From contig CAJUNR010000024.1 of assembly GCA_910587765.1 (NCBI GenBank), positions 10,763 through 74,762 on the forward strand: 64,000 nt of DNA, given 5' to 3'. Below are positions 33,432 to 41,873 of this stretch, piece after piece. The position numbers and the translations under genes were made by a program. Below the pieces are notes generated by a model. That model ran no database searches, was not told the origin of the DNA, and was given only the letters and a program-made list of their open reading frames with translations. This stretch comes from an uncultured Lachnospiraceae bacterium (GTDB lineage Bacteria > Bacillota > Clostridia > Lachnospirales > Lachnospiraceae). Numbering within the stretch: the first letter of the stretch is position 1; the number at the start of each line of letters is the position of its first letter.

Positions 33432-34439
33432 TTATTTTCTGCTCTCCGCGTCATAGTAATTCCCGGACAGCGCCTCCACATATTTTCCCGTTCCAATGGC
33501 CACGCATTTCATGGGATCCTCCGCCGTCATCGTGTTGATGCCGGTCTTGGATTCCAGAAGCTCCTCCAGTCCCCGCAGAAGAGCGCCTCCTCCGGTGAGC
33601 ACGATTCCCCGGTCCGCAATATCCGCCGTCAGCTCCGGCGGCGTGCGCTCCAAAACGCTGTGCACCGCTTCCACAATCTGCGCCGTGGATTCTCTGAGCG
33701 CCTCCTCGGTCTCCTCGGAGGTCACCGTCACCGTTTTGGGAAGACCGGTCACCAGATTGCGGCCCCTGACGTCAATGCTGTCCACCTCCGCCCGCGGGTA
33801 ACAGCTTCCCACTTTGATCTTGATATCCTCCGCGGTTCTCTCACCGATCAGAAGATTATGCTTCTTGCGCATGAAACGGACAATCGCCTCGTCAAAATCA
33901 TCTCCCGCAATCTTGACGGACGTACTGACCACCGTGCCGCTCAGAGAGATGACCGCAATGTCCGTGGTTCCTCCTCCGATATCCACGATCATATTGCCGC
34001 AGGGTCTGGAAATATCGATCCCCGCGCCGATCGCCGCCGCGATCGGTTCTTCAATAATATAGACTTCCCTTGCGCCGGCCTGATAGGTGGCGTCCTCCAC
34101 TGCCTTTTTCTCCACTTCCGTGACGCCGCTGGGCACGCAGACCGCGATCCTCGGCTTGCGGAACGTCTTCTTGCCGATCGCCTTGCGGATAAAGAAATTC
34201 AGCATCTTCTCAGTCACCGTATAATCGGAGATCACACCCTGGCGGAGCGGACGCACCGCAACAATGTTGCCCGGCGTACGGCCCAGCATCAGTCTGGCCT
34301 CCTCGCCGATCGCCTTGATCTTGCTTGTGTCTCTGTCAAAAGCCACCACGGACGGCTCCTTCAGCACTACGCCTTTGCCCTTAATATATACAAGAATACT
34401 GGCGGTACCCAGATCAATTCCAACATCAATTCCTGCCAT
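33432..34439 (-). CDS. mreB: rod-shape-determining actin homologue MreB/Mbl
   Basis: MreB-type proteins polymerise under the membrane and guide lateral wall synthesis. The 335-residue product has actin-fold motifs: phosphate 1 in VGIDLGTASILVY, phosphate 2 in MIVDIGGGTTDIAVISL, and adenosine binding in GIVLTGGGALLRGL. It is not next to mreC-mreD, so it may be the Mbl- or MreBH-like paralogue rather than the main MreB. It has its own promoter region with a palindrome and its own terminator. Confidence 0.92.
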   Translation of the reverse strand: MAGIDVGIDLGTASILVYIKGKGVVLKEPSVVAFDRDTSKIKAIGEEARLMLGRTPGNIVAVRPLRQGVISDYTVTEKMLNFFIRKAIGKKTFRKPRIAVCVPSGVTEVEKKAVEDATYQAGAREVYIIEEPIAAAIGAGIDISRPCGNMIVDIGGGTTDIAVISLSGTVVSTSVKIAGDDFDEAIVRFMRKKHNLLIGERTAEDIKIKVGSCYPRAEVDSIDVRGRNLVTGLPKTVTVTSEETEEALRESTAQIVEAVHSVLERTPPELTADIADRGIVLTGGGALLRGLEELLESKTGINTMTAEDPMKCVAIGTGKYVEALSGNYYDAESRK

Positions 34440-34612
34440 GATATGTTCTCCTTTCGTTCCTTCCGTCTATTTAAAAATATGCACATCGTTTCATTCTCAA
34501 ATGGTTTTCCAGGGAAACGCCGATTCCGTCACCGCTTCCTCAGAGCCTCCGGCGGATGCGTGCGGCGTCTGCCGTTTCTCTCAGTATTTCCAAAATACCC
34601 CGCATTTCTGTC

Positions 34613-34656
34613 AACGTATGGAAAATGAGGACACATTTTCCATACGTTACATTATA
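34613..34656 (-). promoter_or_regulatory. -10 element and 15-bp palindrome upstream of mreB
   Basis: A perfect TATAAT lies at 34651-34656 on the minus strand, with only a weak -35 (TTTTCT around 34674). Immediately after it, AACGTATGGAAAATG and CATTTTCCATACGTT (34613-34648) form a 15-bp perfect inverted repeat with a six-base centre. It would overlap the transcript start, as an operator or a 5'-end hairpin. No U-tract follows, so it is not a terminator for the gene upstream. Confidence 0.6.
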
Positions 34657-34692
34657 ACCAATAAACCGCAAAAAGAAAAGACTTTATTTCAC

Positions 34693-35958
34693 TTAATTTA
34701 ACTCCGCAATTCTGGATACGCCCACGTAGAGTTCCGATATTTTATACCAGGTCCGGTAGTCGACCGTCCCCGTGACAGGGAGCCCGAAAACGGACTGGAA
34801 TTTCTCCACGGCCGCCCTTGTCGCCGGACCGTAGATGCCGTCTGCGACGATTCTCGGAAGCGCCGGATATGCGCCGGCGATCACGTTCAGCTCTTCCTGC
34901 ATCTGCCGTACCTTCGCGCCTGTGGCTCCCTCCGACAGCTCATAGCCCGGCCACGACGAAGGAACGCCGGAGATCTCGACCGCCGTATTGATGTAGATGC
35001 TCTCCCCGTAATAGTAGCGGAGAATCTCAATTGCCGAATATCCGCGTTCCCCCAGTTCCTGCGCTCCCCACTGGCTCATCCAGTTAGGACACGTAACCCG
35101 CCTTCCGTCGCAGTACTGCGTCAGGATCGGCTGTTTCACGTTCGGTCTGGACAGATAATTGCCGTACATCTCATCCACCACGTCAGAAATGGTCTGGAAG
35201 ATGTTTCTCCCGTAGATCCATTTCTGATCAAAGGCCGTGGAGGTTGTGATCGTAAAATCATACCCCTTGTTCCGATACCATTCCGTGTAGACCCGGTTCA
35301 GCACAAAGGACATGATTGCCAGTACATTGGCGCGGATGGCCGCATCCGTCCAGGTGGCATAGATTTCACTCGAAGCCACGTTCTTGATGTAATCCTTGAA
35401 CCGCACCCAGTAATTTCCGGCGCTGGAATCCGTGGGCACGCCGTCGTGCACGATCACGTATTCCGGAATCACCACCCGGCTTAAAACTATCTCGCCCGTC
35501 TCCGAGGTCGGCTTGATCTCCTCCTCCGCAATCTTGGGCGGGAATGTGCCGAACAGCGTATGCGGTCCGATGACGATCCGTTCAAACTCTTCTTCCGGCA
35601 CTGCCGCCGGCATATGGATCTCCTGAATCGCCAGCACGTCCGGAAGAATCTCCGTACCTGCCACCTCCACGTCCTCATAGCCTTCCCGGCTGGCGCGGAC
35701 AGTGTATTCCGCGTAAGGCTGTTCCTCCGAATACTGCGTACTGTACACTTCCGGCGGGGCGGGAAGGAAGATGATCTGCGTCATTCCCGATTCGTCTGTC
35801 GTATACTGTCTGATCTCGCTGTCCGGATCTCCTTCATAGGAGATTTCCACCCGTGCCCCGGCAACCGGCTTCATGCTCTGCCCTTCCAGCAGACGCACCT
35901 GCAGCCGGCCTTCCTCCGCTGGAAGACGGGGTGTATTTTCAAATTCATTTTCCGGCAT
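34693..35958 (-). CDS. SpoIID-like protein with peptidoglycan-binding domain
   Basis: The 421-residue protein has an N-terminal beta-sandwich of carboxypeptidase-regulatory or Cna-B type (LQVRLLEGQSMKPVAGARVE), a central region like SpoIID/LytB amidase enhancers (AIRANVLAIMSFVLNRVYTE, then WMSQWGAQELGERGYSAIEI and LRYYYGESI), and a C-terminal PG_binding_1 domain (VADGIYGPATRAAVEKFQ). No signal peptide is visible, which would fit a protein acting inside the mother cell or forespore. A sporulation or wall-remodelling role is inferred from the domains. Confidence 0.78.
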   Translation of the reverse strand: MPENEFENTPRLPAEEGRLQVRLLEGQSMKPVAGARVEISYEGDPDSEIRQYTTDESGMTQIIFLPAPPEVYSTQYSEEQPYAEYTVRASREGYEDVEVAGTEILPDVLAIQEIHMPAAVPEEEFERIVIGPHTLFGTFPPKIAEEEIKPTSETGEIVLSRVVIPEYVIVHDGVPTDSSAGNYWVRFKDYIKNVASSEIYATWTDAAIRANVLAIMSFVLNRVYTEWYRNKGYDFTITTSTAFDQKWIYGRNIFQTISDVVDEMYGNYLSRPNVKQPILTQYCDGRRVTCPNWMSQWGAQELGERGYSAIEILRYYYGESIYINTAVEISGVPSSWPGYELSEGATGAKVRQMQEELNVIAGAYPALPRIVADGIYGPATRAAVEKFQSVFGLPVTGTVDYRTWYKISELYVGVSRIAELN

Positions 35959-36043
35959 AAAAAGGCCTCATTTCGATTATTATTTCTATAATATATGAAT
36001 GAGGCCCGCTTTAATTCCTTATTTTACCCTGTTTGTCCCTGCT

Positions 36044-37960
36044 CTATACAAGTTCCTCCAGGCATTTCAGCCACAGAGCGGCGCTGGCGTCGCTCGGCAT
36101 CCGCAGATCTCCTCTTGGAGATACGGCTACCGATCCGACTTTCGGTCCGTCCGGCAGGCAGGAACGCTTGAACTGCTGAGAGAAAAACCGCCGGCAGAAC
36201 GTTTTCAGCCATTTTAAGATCACGTCGTCTTCATACTCCCCGCCGAAAGCCTGTCTGGCCAGCCAGTAGATTTTGTCCGGAGCAAAGCCGAACCGAAGCA
36301 TATAATACAGATAGAAATCATGAAGCTCATAAGGACCGACCAGGTCTTCCGTCTTCTGGGCGATCACTCCGTCTCTGGGCGGAAGGAGCTCCGGACTCAC
36401 CGGTGTGTCCAGAATATCGAGGAGCACTGCGGACAGCTTTCCGTCCCCGCAGGTATCCGCGTAATACCGGACCAGATGCCGGACCAGCGTCTTTGGCACG
36501 GATGCATTCACGCCGTACATGGACATGTGATCTCCGTTGTAGGTGGCCCAGCCAAGCGCCAGCTCCGACATATCGCCGGTTCCCACCACCATGCCCCCGG
36601 TCTGATTGGCAAGGTCCATCAGCACCTGCGTGCGTTCTCTGGCCTGTGAATTTTCATAAGTCACGTCATGCCGGCCCTGATCCTGGCCGATGTCCCGGAA
36701 ATGAACCGTCACCGCTTCTCTGATATCCACCTCGAGAAGCTCGGCGCCCAGTCTGCGGGTCAGCTCGCAGGCGTTGCTGTAGGTTCGGTCTGTAGTGCCG
36801 AAGCAGGGCATCGTCACGGCTCTGATGCAGCTTCTTTCAAGCCCGAGAAGATCTGCGGCCCTGGCCGTCACCAGAAGCGCCAGGGTGGAATCCAGCCCGC
36901 CGGAAATTCCGACGACCACGCTCTGGCATCCGGTATGCTCCAGGCGCTTCTTCAAACCCATGGCCTGAATCGTGAGAATCTCTTCGCAGCGCTTCTCCCT
37001 CTCTTCTTTCTCTCCCGGAACAAAAGGAGCCTTATCGATCTGCCGCTCGAGAGGCGCGTCCCACGGCTTCATGGAATACGGCACGAGGGCATAATCCGGC
37101 GCATCCGCCGACACCCGGAACGTCGAGAGTCGCCTGCGCTCCCCAATCAGTCTCTCAATGTCCAGTTCTCCGTAGATGGTCTCATTCCGGAACCGGCGGG
37201 ATTCCCCGAGGATCGTTCCGTTCTCGCAGATCAGGTGATGACCGCCGAACACAAGATCGGTAGAAGATTCCCCTTCTCCGGCGCCTGCATAGATATAACC
37301 GCATACCAGCTTTCCCGACTGGATGCGAAGAAGATCCCGTCGGTAGGCTTCCTTTCCTGTAATCTCGTCGCTGGCGGACAGATTCACGATCACGGCCGCT
37401 CCGTGAAGCGCATGGCGGACACTGGGCGGATCCGGCGCCCAGACATCCTCGCAGATCTCGGCCGCCGTCAGAAGGCCGGGCATGTCCCGGCACGAGAAAA
37501 GAATATCCGTCCCGAACGGCACCCGGCGGCCTTCCCACTCCAGGAAGGTATATTCTTCCGGCGCTTCCGCAAAATGACGCGCTTCGTAAAATTCACCATA
37601 ATTGGGAATGCAGGTCTTAGGCACCAGCCCGAGCAGCTTTCCGTCCGAAAAGCCCGCCGCCGTGTTATAAAGTTTTCCTCTGACTTCCAGAGGAAGGCCC
37701 ACAAAGAACAGCCCGTCCATCCCCTCGCTCGCCTCCACAATCCGCAGAAGCGCTTCCCGCGACCGCTTCAGCAAAAGTTCCTGCAGGAACAGTTCCCCGC
37801 ACGTATATCCGCTGATGCAAAGCTCCGGAAATACCAGAATCCGGGCTCCGTGCCCCCAGGCTTCCTTCATCAGCCGGATAATTTCCTGCGCATTATACTC
37901 CGTGTCCGCCACCCTGATCTTCGGCGCCAGCGCCGCCGTTTTCACAAATCCATACCGCAT
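36044..37960 (-). CDS. nadE: glutamine-dependent NAD+ synthetase
   Basis: NadE converts deamido-NAD to NAD using glutamine. The protein has two domains: an N-terminal nitrilase-type glutaminase (ILVFPELCISGYTC with the catalytic Glu, and AAEICEDVW with the nucleophile Cys), and a C-terminal ATP-pyrophosphatase synthetase (VVGISGGLDSTLALLVTARA). From ATG 37960, with AAGGAG seven bases upstream, it is 638 residues, normal for the two-domain type; an ATG at 37990 lacks such a site. It follows hslO by 43 bp. Confidence 0.95.
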   Translation of the reverse strand: MRYGFVKTAALAPKIRVADTEYNAQEIIRLMKEAWGHGARILVFPELCISGYTCGELFLQELLLKRSREALLRIVEASEGMDGLFFVGLPLEVRGKLYNTAAGFSDGKLLGLVPKTCIPNYGEFYEARHFAEAPEEYTFLEWEGRRVPFGTDILFSCRDMPGLLTAAEICEDVWAPDPPSVRHALHGAAVIVNLSASDEITGKEAYRRDLLRIQSGKLVCGYIYAGAGEGESSTDLVFGGHHLICENGTILGESRRFRNETIYGELDIERLIGERRRLSTFRVSADAPDYALVPYSMKPWDAPLERQIDKAPFVPGEKEEREKRCEEILTIQAMGLKKRLEHTGCQSVVVGISGGLDSTLALLVTARAADLLGLERSCIRAVTMPCFGTTDRTYSNACELTRRLGAELLEVDIREAVTVHFRDIGQDQGRHDVTYENSQARERTQVLMDLANQTGGMVVGTGDMSELALGWATYNGDHMSMYGVNASVPKTLVRHLVRYYADTCGDGKLSAVLLDILDTPVSPELLPPRDGVIAQKTEDLVGPYELHDFYLYYMLRFGFAPDKIYWLARQAFGGEYEDDVILKWLKTFCRRFFSQQFKRSCLPDGPKVGSVAVSPRGDLRMPSDASAALWLKCLEELV

Positions 37961-38003
37961 ACTTTTACTCCTTCGTTCCGCTTCTTTCATAGCCGCCGTT
38001 CTC

Positions 38004-38885
38004 TCACCGGCGGCCGTTTCTGATGATTCTTTTTAAATCTTCTGTCGTAAATTCGTACGCCTGGTTGCAGAAATGACAGCGGATTTCAACCGGCTTCCCC
38101 TCCTGCACCATCTCGTTCAGATCCTTTCTGCCGATACCGGCGATCACTTTCTCCACCCGCTCTTTGCAGCAGTTGCAGGTGAAGGAAGCCTCCGTCTCCT
38201 CCAGAAACTCCACCTGAAATTCCCCGATCAGTTCTTCCAGAAGGCGCTCCGGCGTATACCCCCGGTCCAGATAGTCCGTGACGGACTCCATCGCCGTCAG
38301 CTTTTTCTCCAGCCGGCCGACCACCTTCTCCGAAGCAAAAGGCAGAAGCTGAATAATGAATCCGCCCGCCTGCTTCACCGTATTGTCCCGGTTCATCAGC
38401 ACTCCCAGCCCTACGGAGGAAGGCGTCTGCTCGGAACTGGCAAAATACCAGGTCAGATCGTCCGCGATCTCCCCGGTCTTCAGCTCCGTCTGTCCTACGT
38501 AGGGTTCTTTCAGGCCCAGATCCCGAATGACGCTCAATACGCCCAGATCCAGCGCTCCCCCCACATTCAGCTTGCCTCTGGCGTCCGGAGGCAGCATTAC
38601 CTGCGGCTCCTCGGCAAACCCTTTCACATGTCCTCTGGAATCCGCCGTCACCGTCAGCCCTTTCACAGGCCCGCTGCACCGGATCTGAAGGGTCAGCAGA
38701 TCCTTTTCTCCTTTCATCATGATGCCCATCATGGCTCCCGCCGTCAGAAGCCGTCCCAGCGCCGCCGTCACTACCGGGCTTGTATCGTGCCTGCTCCGGG
38801 CCGTCTCCACGATCTCCCTCGAAGTCATGGCAAACGCGCGGATTTGCCCCTCGGCAGCCGTAGCCCTTACAATATAGTCTCTCAA
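38004..38885 (-). CDS. hslO: redox-regulated chaperone Hsp33
   Basis: Hsp33 is a holdase activated by oxidation of its zinc-bound cysteines. The C-terminal zinc site is intact as FTCNCCKERV and IRCHFCNQAY. The N-terminus RDYIVRATAAEGQIRAFA is the typical family beginning. The frame is open well upstream into the methyltransferase, but the family start coincides with TTG at 38885, eight bases after AAGGA, giving 293 residues, the usual Hsp33 length. It sits between a methyltransferase and nadE. Confidence 0.94.
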   Translation of the reverse strand: MRDYIVRATAAEGQIRAFAMTSREIVETARSRHDTSPVVTAALGRLLTAGAMMGIMMKGEKDLLTLQIRCSGPVKGLTVTADSRGHVKGFAEEPQVMLPPDARGKLNVGGALDLGVLSVIRDLGLKEPYVGQTELKTGEIADDLTWYFASSEQTPSSVGLGVLMNRDNTVKQAGGFIIQLLPFASEKVVGRLEKKLTAMESVTDYLDRGYTPERLLEELIGEFQVEFLEETEASFTCNCCKERVEKVIAGIGRKDLNEMVQEGKPVEIRCHFCNQAYEFTTEDLKRIIRNGRR

Positions 38886-38913
38886 AATGTCTTTCCTTTC
38901 CCTGTTTACAACT

Positions 38914-39669
38914 CTATTTCGGTCTTCTCCTGCATACCACGCAGACTCTCTCGGAATTCTCCCCCGCGGGCTCCTTCGTGTACGCGTCGCAGATCCGCAG
39001 AAGCTCAAGTCCGGACTGCTCCACAAGCCTCTGCACCGTGTCGATCGTATAGGCCCGCTGGTAATGGCACTCCTCATATTTTCTATAATACCCCGAATCT
39101 TCGCGGATGAAAAGGGTCAGATCGTATTCGTTGATCATTTCTTCTTCATCGTAGCTGTTTTCCCAGATAAAACTCCCTTCTTCCCGGTTCTCCGCAATCG
39201 TCTGCTCCCCCAGCAGCTCCCGGTACTTGTACTCGGTATTGAGATCGAAGACGAACAGCCCGCCGTAATCCAGATAATTCCGCGCGGCCGCCGTCAGTAC
39301 GTTCAGAAAATCCGCTTCCTCCAGCAGATAGTTCATGGAGTCGCAGACGCTGACAATGGCGCGCACCGTGCCGTACAGCTCAAATTCTCTCATATCCTGA
39401 CACAGATAAAGAATGTCGTGTCCGGATGCCTCTCTCCTCTGTACGGCTACCTCCAGCATCTCTTCCGACCGGTCGATACCGATCATGTCGTACCCCGCCT
39501 GCGCGAGCAGCTCCGTCATCCGGCCGGTCCCGCATCCCAGATCCAAAACCAGGCCGTCCCGGACCCCGTATTCCTCCAGCAGTTCCCGGATCCACAGACT
39601 CCACTGGGCGTACGGCACGTCCTCCATAAACAAGTCGTAGACTTGTGCAAATCCTCCGTATATCTCCAT
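38914..39669 (-). CDS. class I SAM-dependent methyltransferase
   Basis: The 251-residue protein shows the SAM-binding motif I VLDLGCGTGRMTELLA, an acidic motif II in MIGIDRSEEML, and CDSMNYLLEEADF later, as in the YodH/YrrT-like group with an additional beta subdomain (RKYEECHYQRAYTIDTVQ). ATG 39669 lies five bases after a G-rich site (GGGGG). The substrate is not evident. It starts the hslO-nadE run. Confidence 0.9.
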   Translation of the reverse strand: MEIYGGFAQVYDLFMEDVPYAQWSLWIRELLEEYGVRDGLVLDLGCGTGRMTELLAQAGYDMIGIDRSEEMLEVAVQRREASGHDILYLCQDMREFELYGTVRAIVSVCDSMNYLLEEADFLNVLTAAARNYLDYGGLFVFDLNTEYKYRELLGEQTIAENREEGSFIWENSYDEEEMINEYDLTLFIREDSGYYRKYEECHYQRAYTIDTVQRLVEQSGLELLRICDAYTKEPAGENSERVCVVCRRRPK

Positions 39670-39700
39670 CCCTGCCCCCTTTCCTTCAATGTACAAACTT

Positions 39701-39730
39701 GAAGACCCCGCGGCAAACTGCGGGGTCTTC
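39701..39730 (-). terminator. terminator after the HPr-like gene
   Basis: GAAGACCCCGC and GCGGGGTCTTC form an 11-bp perfect stem with an eight-base loop, 29 bp after the HPr-like stop on the minus strand. The following AAGTTTGT is only weakly T-rich. Confidence 0.75.
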
Positions 39731-39759
39731 GATCATCTATCATATCATCCTGCTTACTC

Positions 39760-40029
39760 TTACTGCTCCTGCTGGTTATTACTGCTCAGATATTTTTCGA
39801 TATTCTCAATCGCATCCACTTCGTCGCTTCCCTCTGCGGACACCAGAACCGATTCTCCCGCAGACAGGCCAAGCGTCATCATACCCATGATACTTTTCGC
39901 ATTGACCTTCTTGTCACCGATCTCCACGTATATCCTGCTGTCATACTGACTTGCCACCTGGACCAATACTGCTGTCGGTCTGGCTTCCAGTCCATCAGCG
40001 ATCTGAATCGTGATTGGTTTTTTGATCAT
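39760..40029 (-). CDS. HPr paralogue lacking His15 (Crh-like)
   Basis: The 89-residue protein aligns over its full length with HPr: MIKKPITIQIADGLEARPTA. The phosphotransfer site GLHARP is GLEARP here, so position 15 is Glu instead of His and the protein cannot carry phosphate for PTS sugar transport. Ser46, the HPr-kinase target, is kept in NAKSIMGMMTLG. This combination defines Crh-like regulators. It directly follows whiA, as crh does in Bacillus subtilis (rapZ-yvcK-whiA-crh), which strengthens the call. GGAGGAG precedes the ATG inside the whiA stop region. A regulatory role through Ser46 phosphorylation is inferred. Confidence 0.9.
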   Translation of the reverse strand: MIKKPITIQIADGLEARPTAVLVQVASQYDSRIYVEIGDKKVNAKSIMGMMTLGLSAGESVLVSAEGSDEVDAIENIEKYLSSNNQQEQ

Positions 40030-40030
40030 T

Positions 40031-40978
40031 TTACTCCTCCTCGCCCTTACGCAATTGTTCTGCAATAAGACTCAGCTTACGCAGACGATGATTCACTCCG
40101 GATTTCCCGACCGGGGGAGACAGCATGTCTCCCAGTTCCTTCAGGCTTGCATCCGGATGTTCAAGCCTCAGTCTGGCAATCTCCTCCAGACTCCCGGAAA
40201 GTTCGTGCAGTCCTTTGCGGGCCTCGATATAACGAATATCTTCCGCCTGACGGACCGCGGCGGCAACCGTCTTGTTCAGATTCGCGGTCTCACAGTTTAC
40301 CTTCCGGTTCACCGTGTTGCGCACCTCTTTCACAATCCGTACATTCTCGAGCTGCATCAGCGATACATGAGCCCCCATAAGCCCCAGAAGCTCCACGATC
40401 TGTGAACCCTCTTTTACATAGACCACATGGTGCCTCTTTCTCAGCACGATCCTCGCATCAATCCCGTACTGTCCCAGAAGCACCTGAAGCTGCCGGGCTT
40501 TTTCATCCGAAGAACACACAATCTCAAAATGATAGGATTTCTCCGGATCGCTCACGGATCCCGCTGCGAGAAATGCACCTCTGATAAAAGCACGTCTGCA
40601 GCAGTTCTGCTTCAACAGCCGGTTATGTATCGGCGACATGCACTCTTGAATGTTTCCGTCCGCGTCGAGCAGATGCGTTTCACTCAGCAGCCTTCTGGCT
40701 TCCCGGTCCCTGCGTACCACGACCGAATAGAAACGCGCCTCACGGCTCTTTCGGACAGCCACCTCCGCTCTAATATTAAATGCTTTTCTCAATAATGTAA
40801 AGTACTTTCTTGCAACTGGAAGATTTTCCGTCTGTATTTTTACGCAGTAGCGGTTATTTTCTGTAATGATAATCTTTCCGCAGAGGCTTAAAACAGCAGC
40901 AGTTTCTGCCAGTCTGCAGTGACGGCCCGCAGACGCCGGGCGGGAAAGTTCTTCCTTGATATCTGAGGAAAATGACAT
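40031..40978 (-). CDS. whiA: DNA-binding protein WhiA
   Basis: WhiA combines a degenerate LAGLIDADG homing-endonuclease fold with a C-terminal helix-turn-helix and is involved in division or sporulation control in Gram-positives. Here MSFSSDIKEELSR starts at ATG 40978 with GGAGG eight bases upstream (315 residues); the longer open frame is the shadow of rapZ. Family segments include RAFIRGAFLAAGSVSDPEKSYHFE and, in the HTH, ASLKELGDMLSPPVGKSGVN followed by HRLRKL. It lies between rapZ and the HPr-like gene. Confidence 0.95.
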   Translation of the reverse strand: MSFSSDIKEELSRPASAGRHCRLAETAAVLSLCGKIIITENNRYCVKIQTENLPVARKYFTLLRKAFNIRAEVAVRKSREARFYSVVVRRDREARRLLSETHLLDADGNIQECMSPIHNRLLKQNCCRRAFIRGAFLAAGSVSDPEKSYHFEIVCSSDEKARQLQVLLGQYGIDARIVLRKRHHVVYVKEGSQIVELLGLMGAHVSLMQLENVRIVKEVRNTVNRKVNCETANLNKTVAAAVRQAEDIRYIEARKGLHELSGSLEEIARLRLEHPDASLKELGDMLSPPVGKSGVNHRLRKLSLIAEQLRKGEEE

Positions 40979-40997
40979 GACCCCGTCCTCCCTGCCG

Positions 40998-41873
40998 TTA
41001 TTTGCCGCGGGCAGCGTCCTTGCCGATGTCGCGGTGGTCCAGCTTGACGCCGTAATCGTTCTGATTCTGCAGACGCTCATACAGTTTGTTGGCCAGCGTG
41101 ACGGACCGGTGTTTGCCGCCCGTGCAGCCGATGGCGATGACCAGTTGGTTTTTGCCTTCCAGAACATAGTTGGGGACCAGAAAACGGACCATATCGTCCA
41201 GCTTGTCCAGAAATACGTGCGCCATATCAAAGCTCATGACGAAATTCTGAATCTGCGGATCATTGCCGGTCAGACGCCGAAGCTCCTCATAGTAGTAGGG
41301 ATTGGGAAGGAAACGCACGTCAAACACCAGATCCGCGTCGCTGGGAATCCCGTACTTGAAGCCGAAGGACAGAACCGTGATCATCAGGTTCTTGAACTCC
41401 CGGTTCTGAACGAAGATTTTGTCCAGCTCCTGCTTCAGTTCCCGCACGAGAAGCTGGCTGGTATCAATAATATAATCTGCGTGTTTCTTCAGAAAAACAA
41501 GCCGCTCCCGCTCCAGAATGATCCCCTGCTCAATCCTTCCGGACTCGGCAAGGGGGTGCATCCGCCTGGTCTCCTTGTAACGCTTCACCAGAATCTCATT
41601 GCCCGCGTCCAGAAAGAGAATCTCATAGGGAATACCCTGTACGACCATGTGTTCCAGAATCTGCTCCATCTGTCCGAGCGCCTTTCCGCTGCGAATGTCC
41701 AGGCCGACCGCCACCTTTGTAATCTCGCTGTTGCCCGACGCGGTCAGTTCCGCAAACTTGTCCACAAAAGGAACCGGAAGATTATCCACGCAGAAATATC
41801 CCGCGTCTTCCAGAATCTTCAGCGCCGTCGCCTTGCCCGCGCCGGACATGCCGGTCACAATTACCAGTCTCAT
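40998..41873 (-). CDS. rapZ: RapZ-family nucleotide-binding protein
   Basis: RapZ (YvcJ) binds nucleotides and, in Escherichia coli, is an RNase E adapter sensing glucosamine-6-phosphate; in Firmicutes its role is less clear. The 291-residue product has a normal C-terminal domain with FDVRFLPNPYY and IGCTGGKHRSV. The Walker A motif reads GMSGAGKATAL, with Ala where the family normally has Ser or Thr after Lys. This is read directly from the codons AAG GCG ACG. Nucleotide binding may therefore be altered. It overlaps murB by four bases. Confidence 0.95.
   Translation of the reverse strand: MRLVIVTGMSGAGKATALKILEDAGYFCVDNLPVPFVDKFAELTASGNSEITKVAVGLDIRSGKALGQMEQILEHMVVQGIPYEILFLDAGNEILVKRYKETRRMHPLAESGRIEQGIILERERLVFLKKHADYIIDTSQLLVRELKQELDKIFVQNREFKNLMITVLSFGFKYGIPSDADLVFDVRFLPNPYYYEELRRLTGNDPQIQNFVMSFDMAHVFLDKLDDMVRFLVPNYVLEGKNQLVIAIGCTGGKHRSVTLANKLYERLQNQNDYGVKLDHRDIGKDAARGK

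Noticed and set aside
31112..33538. 808-residue plus-strand open frame
   Set aside because: It is antisense to recD2, whose motifs are all intact on the minus strand.
34613..34648. Intrinsic terminator for the SpoIID-like gene
   Set aside because: The palindrome has no U-tract and lies directly after a -10 element, so an operator or 5' hairpin fits better.
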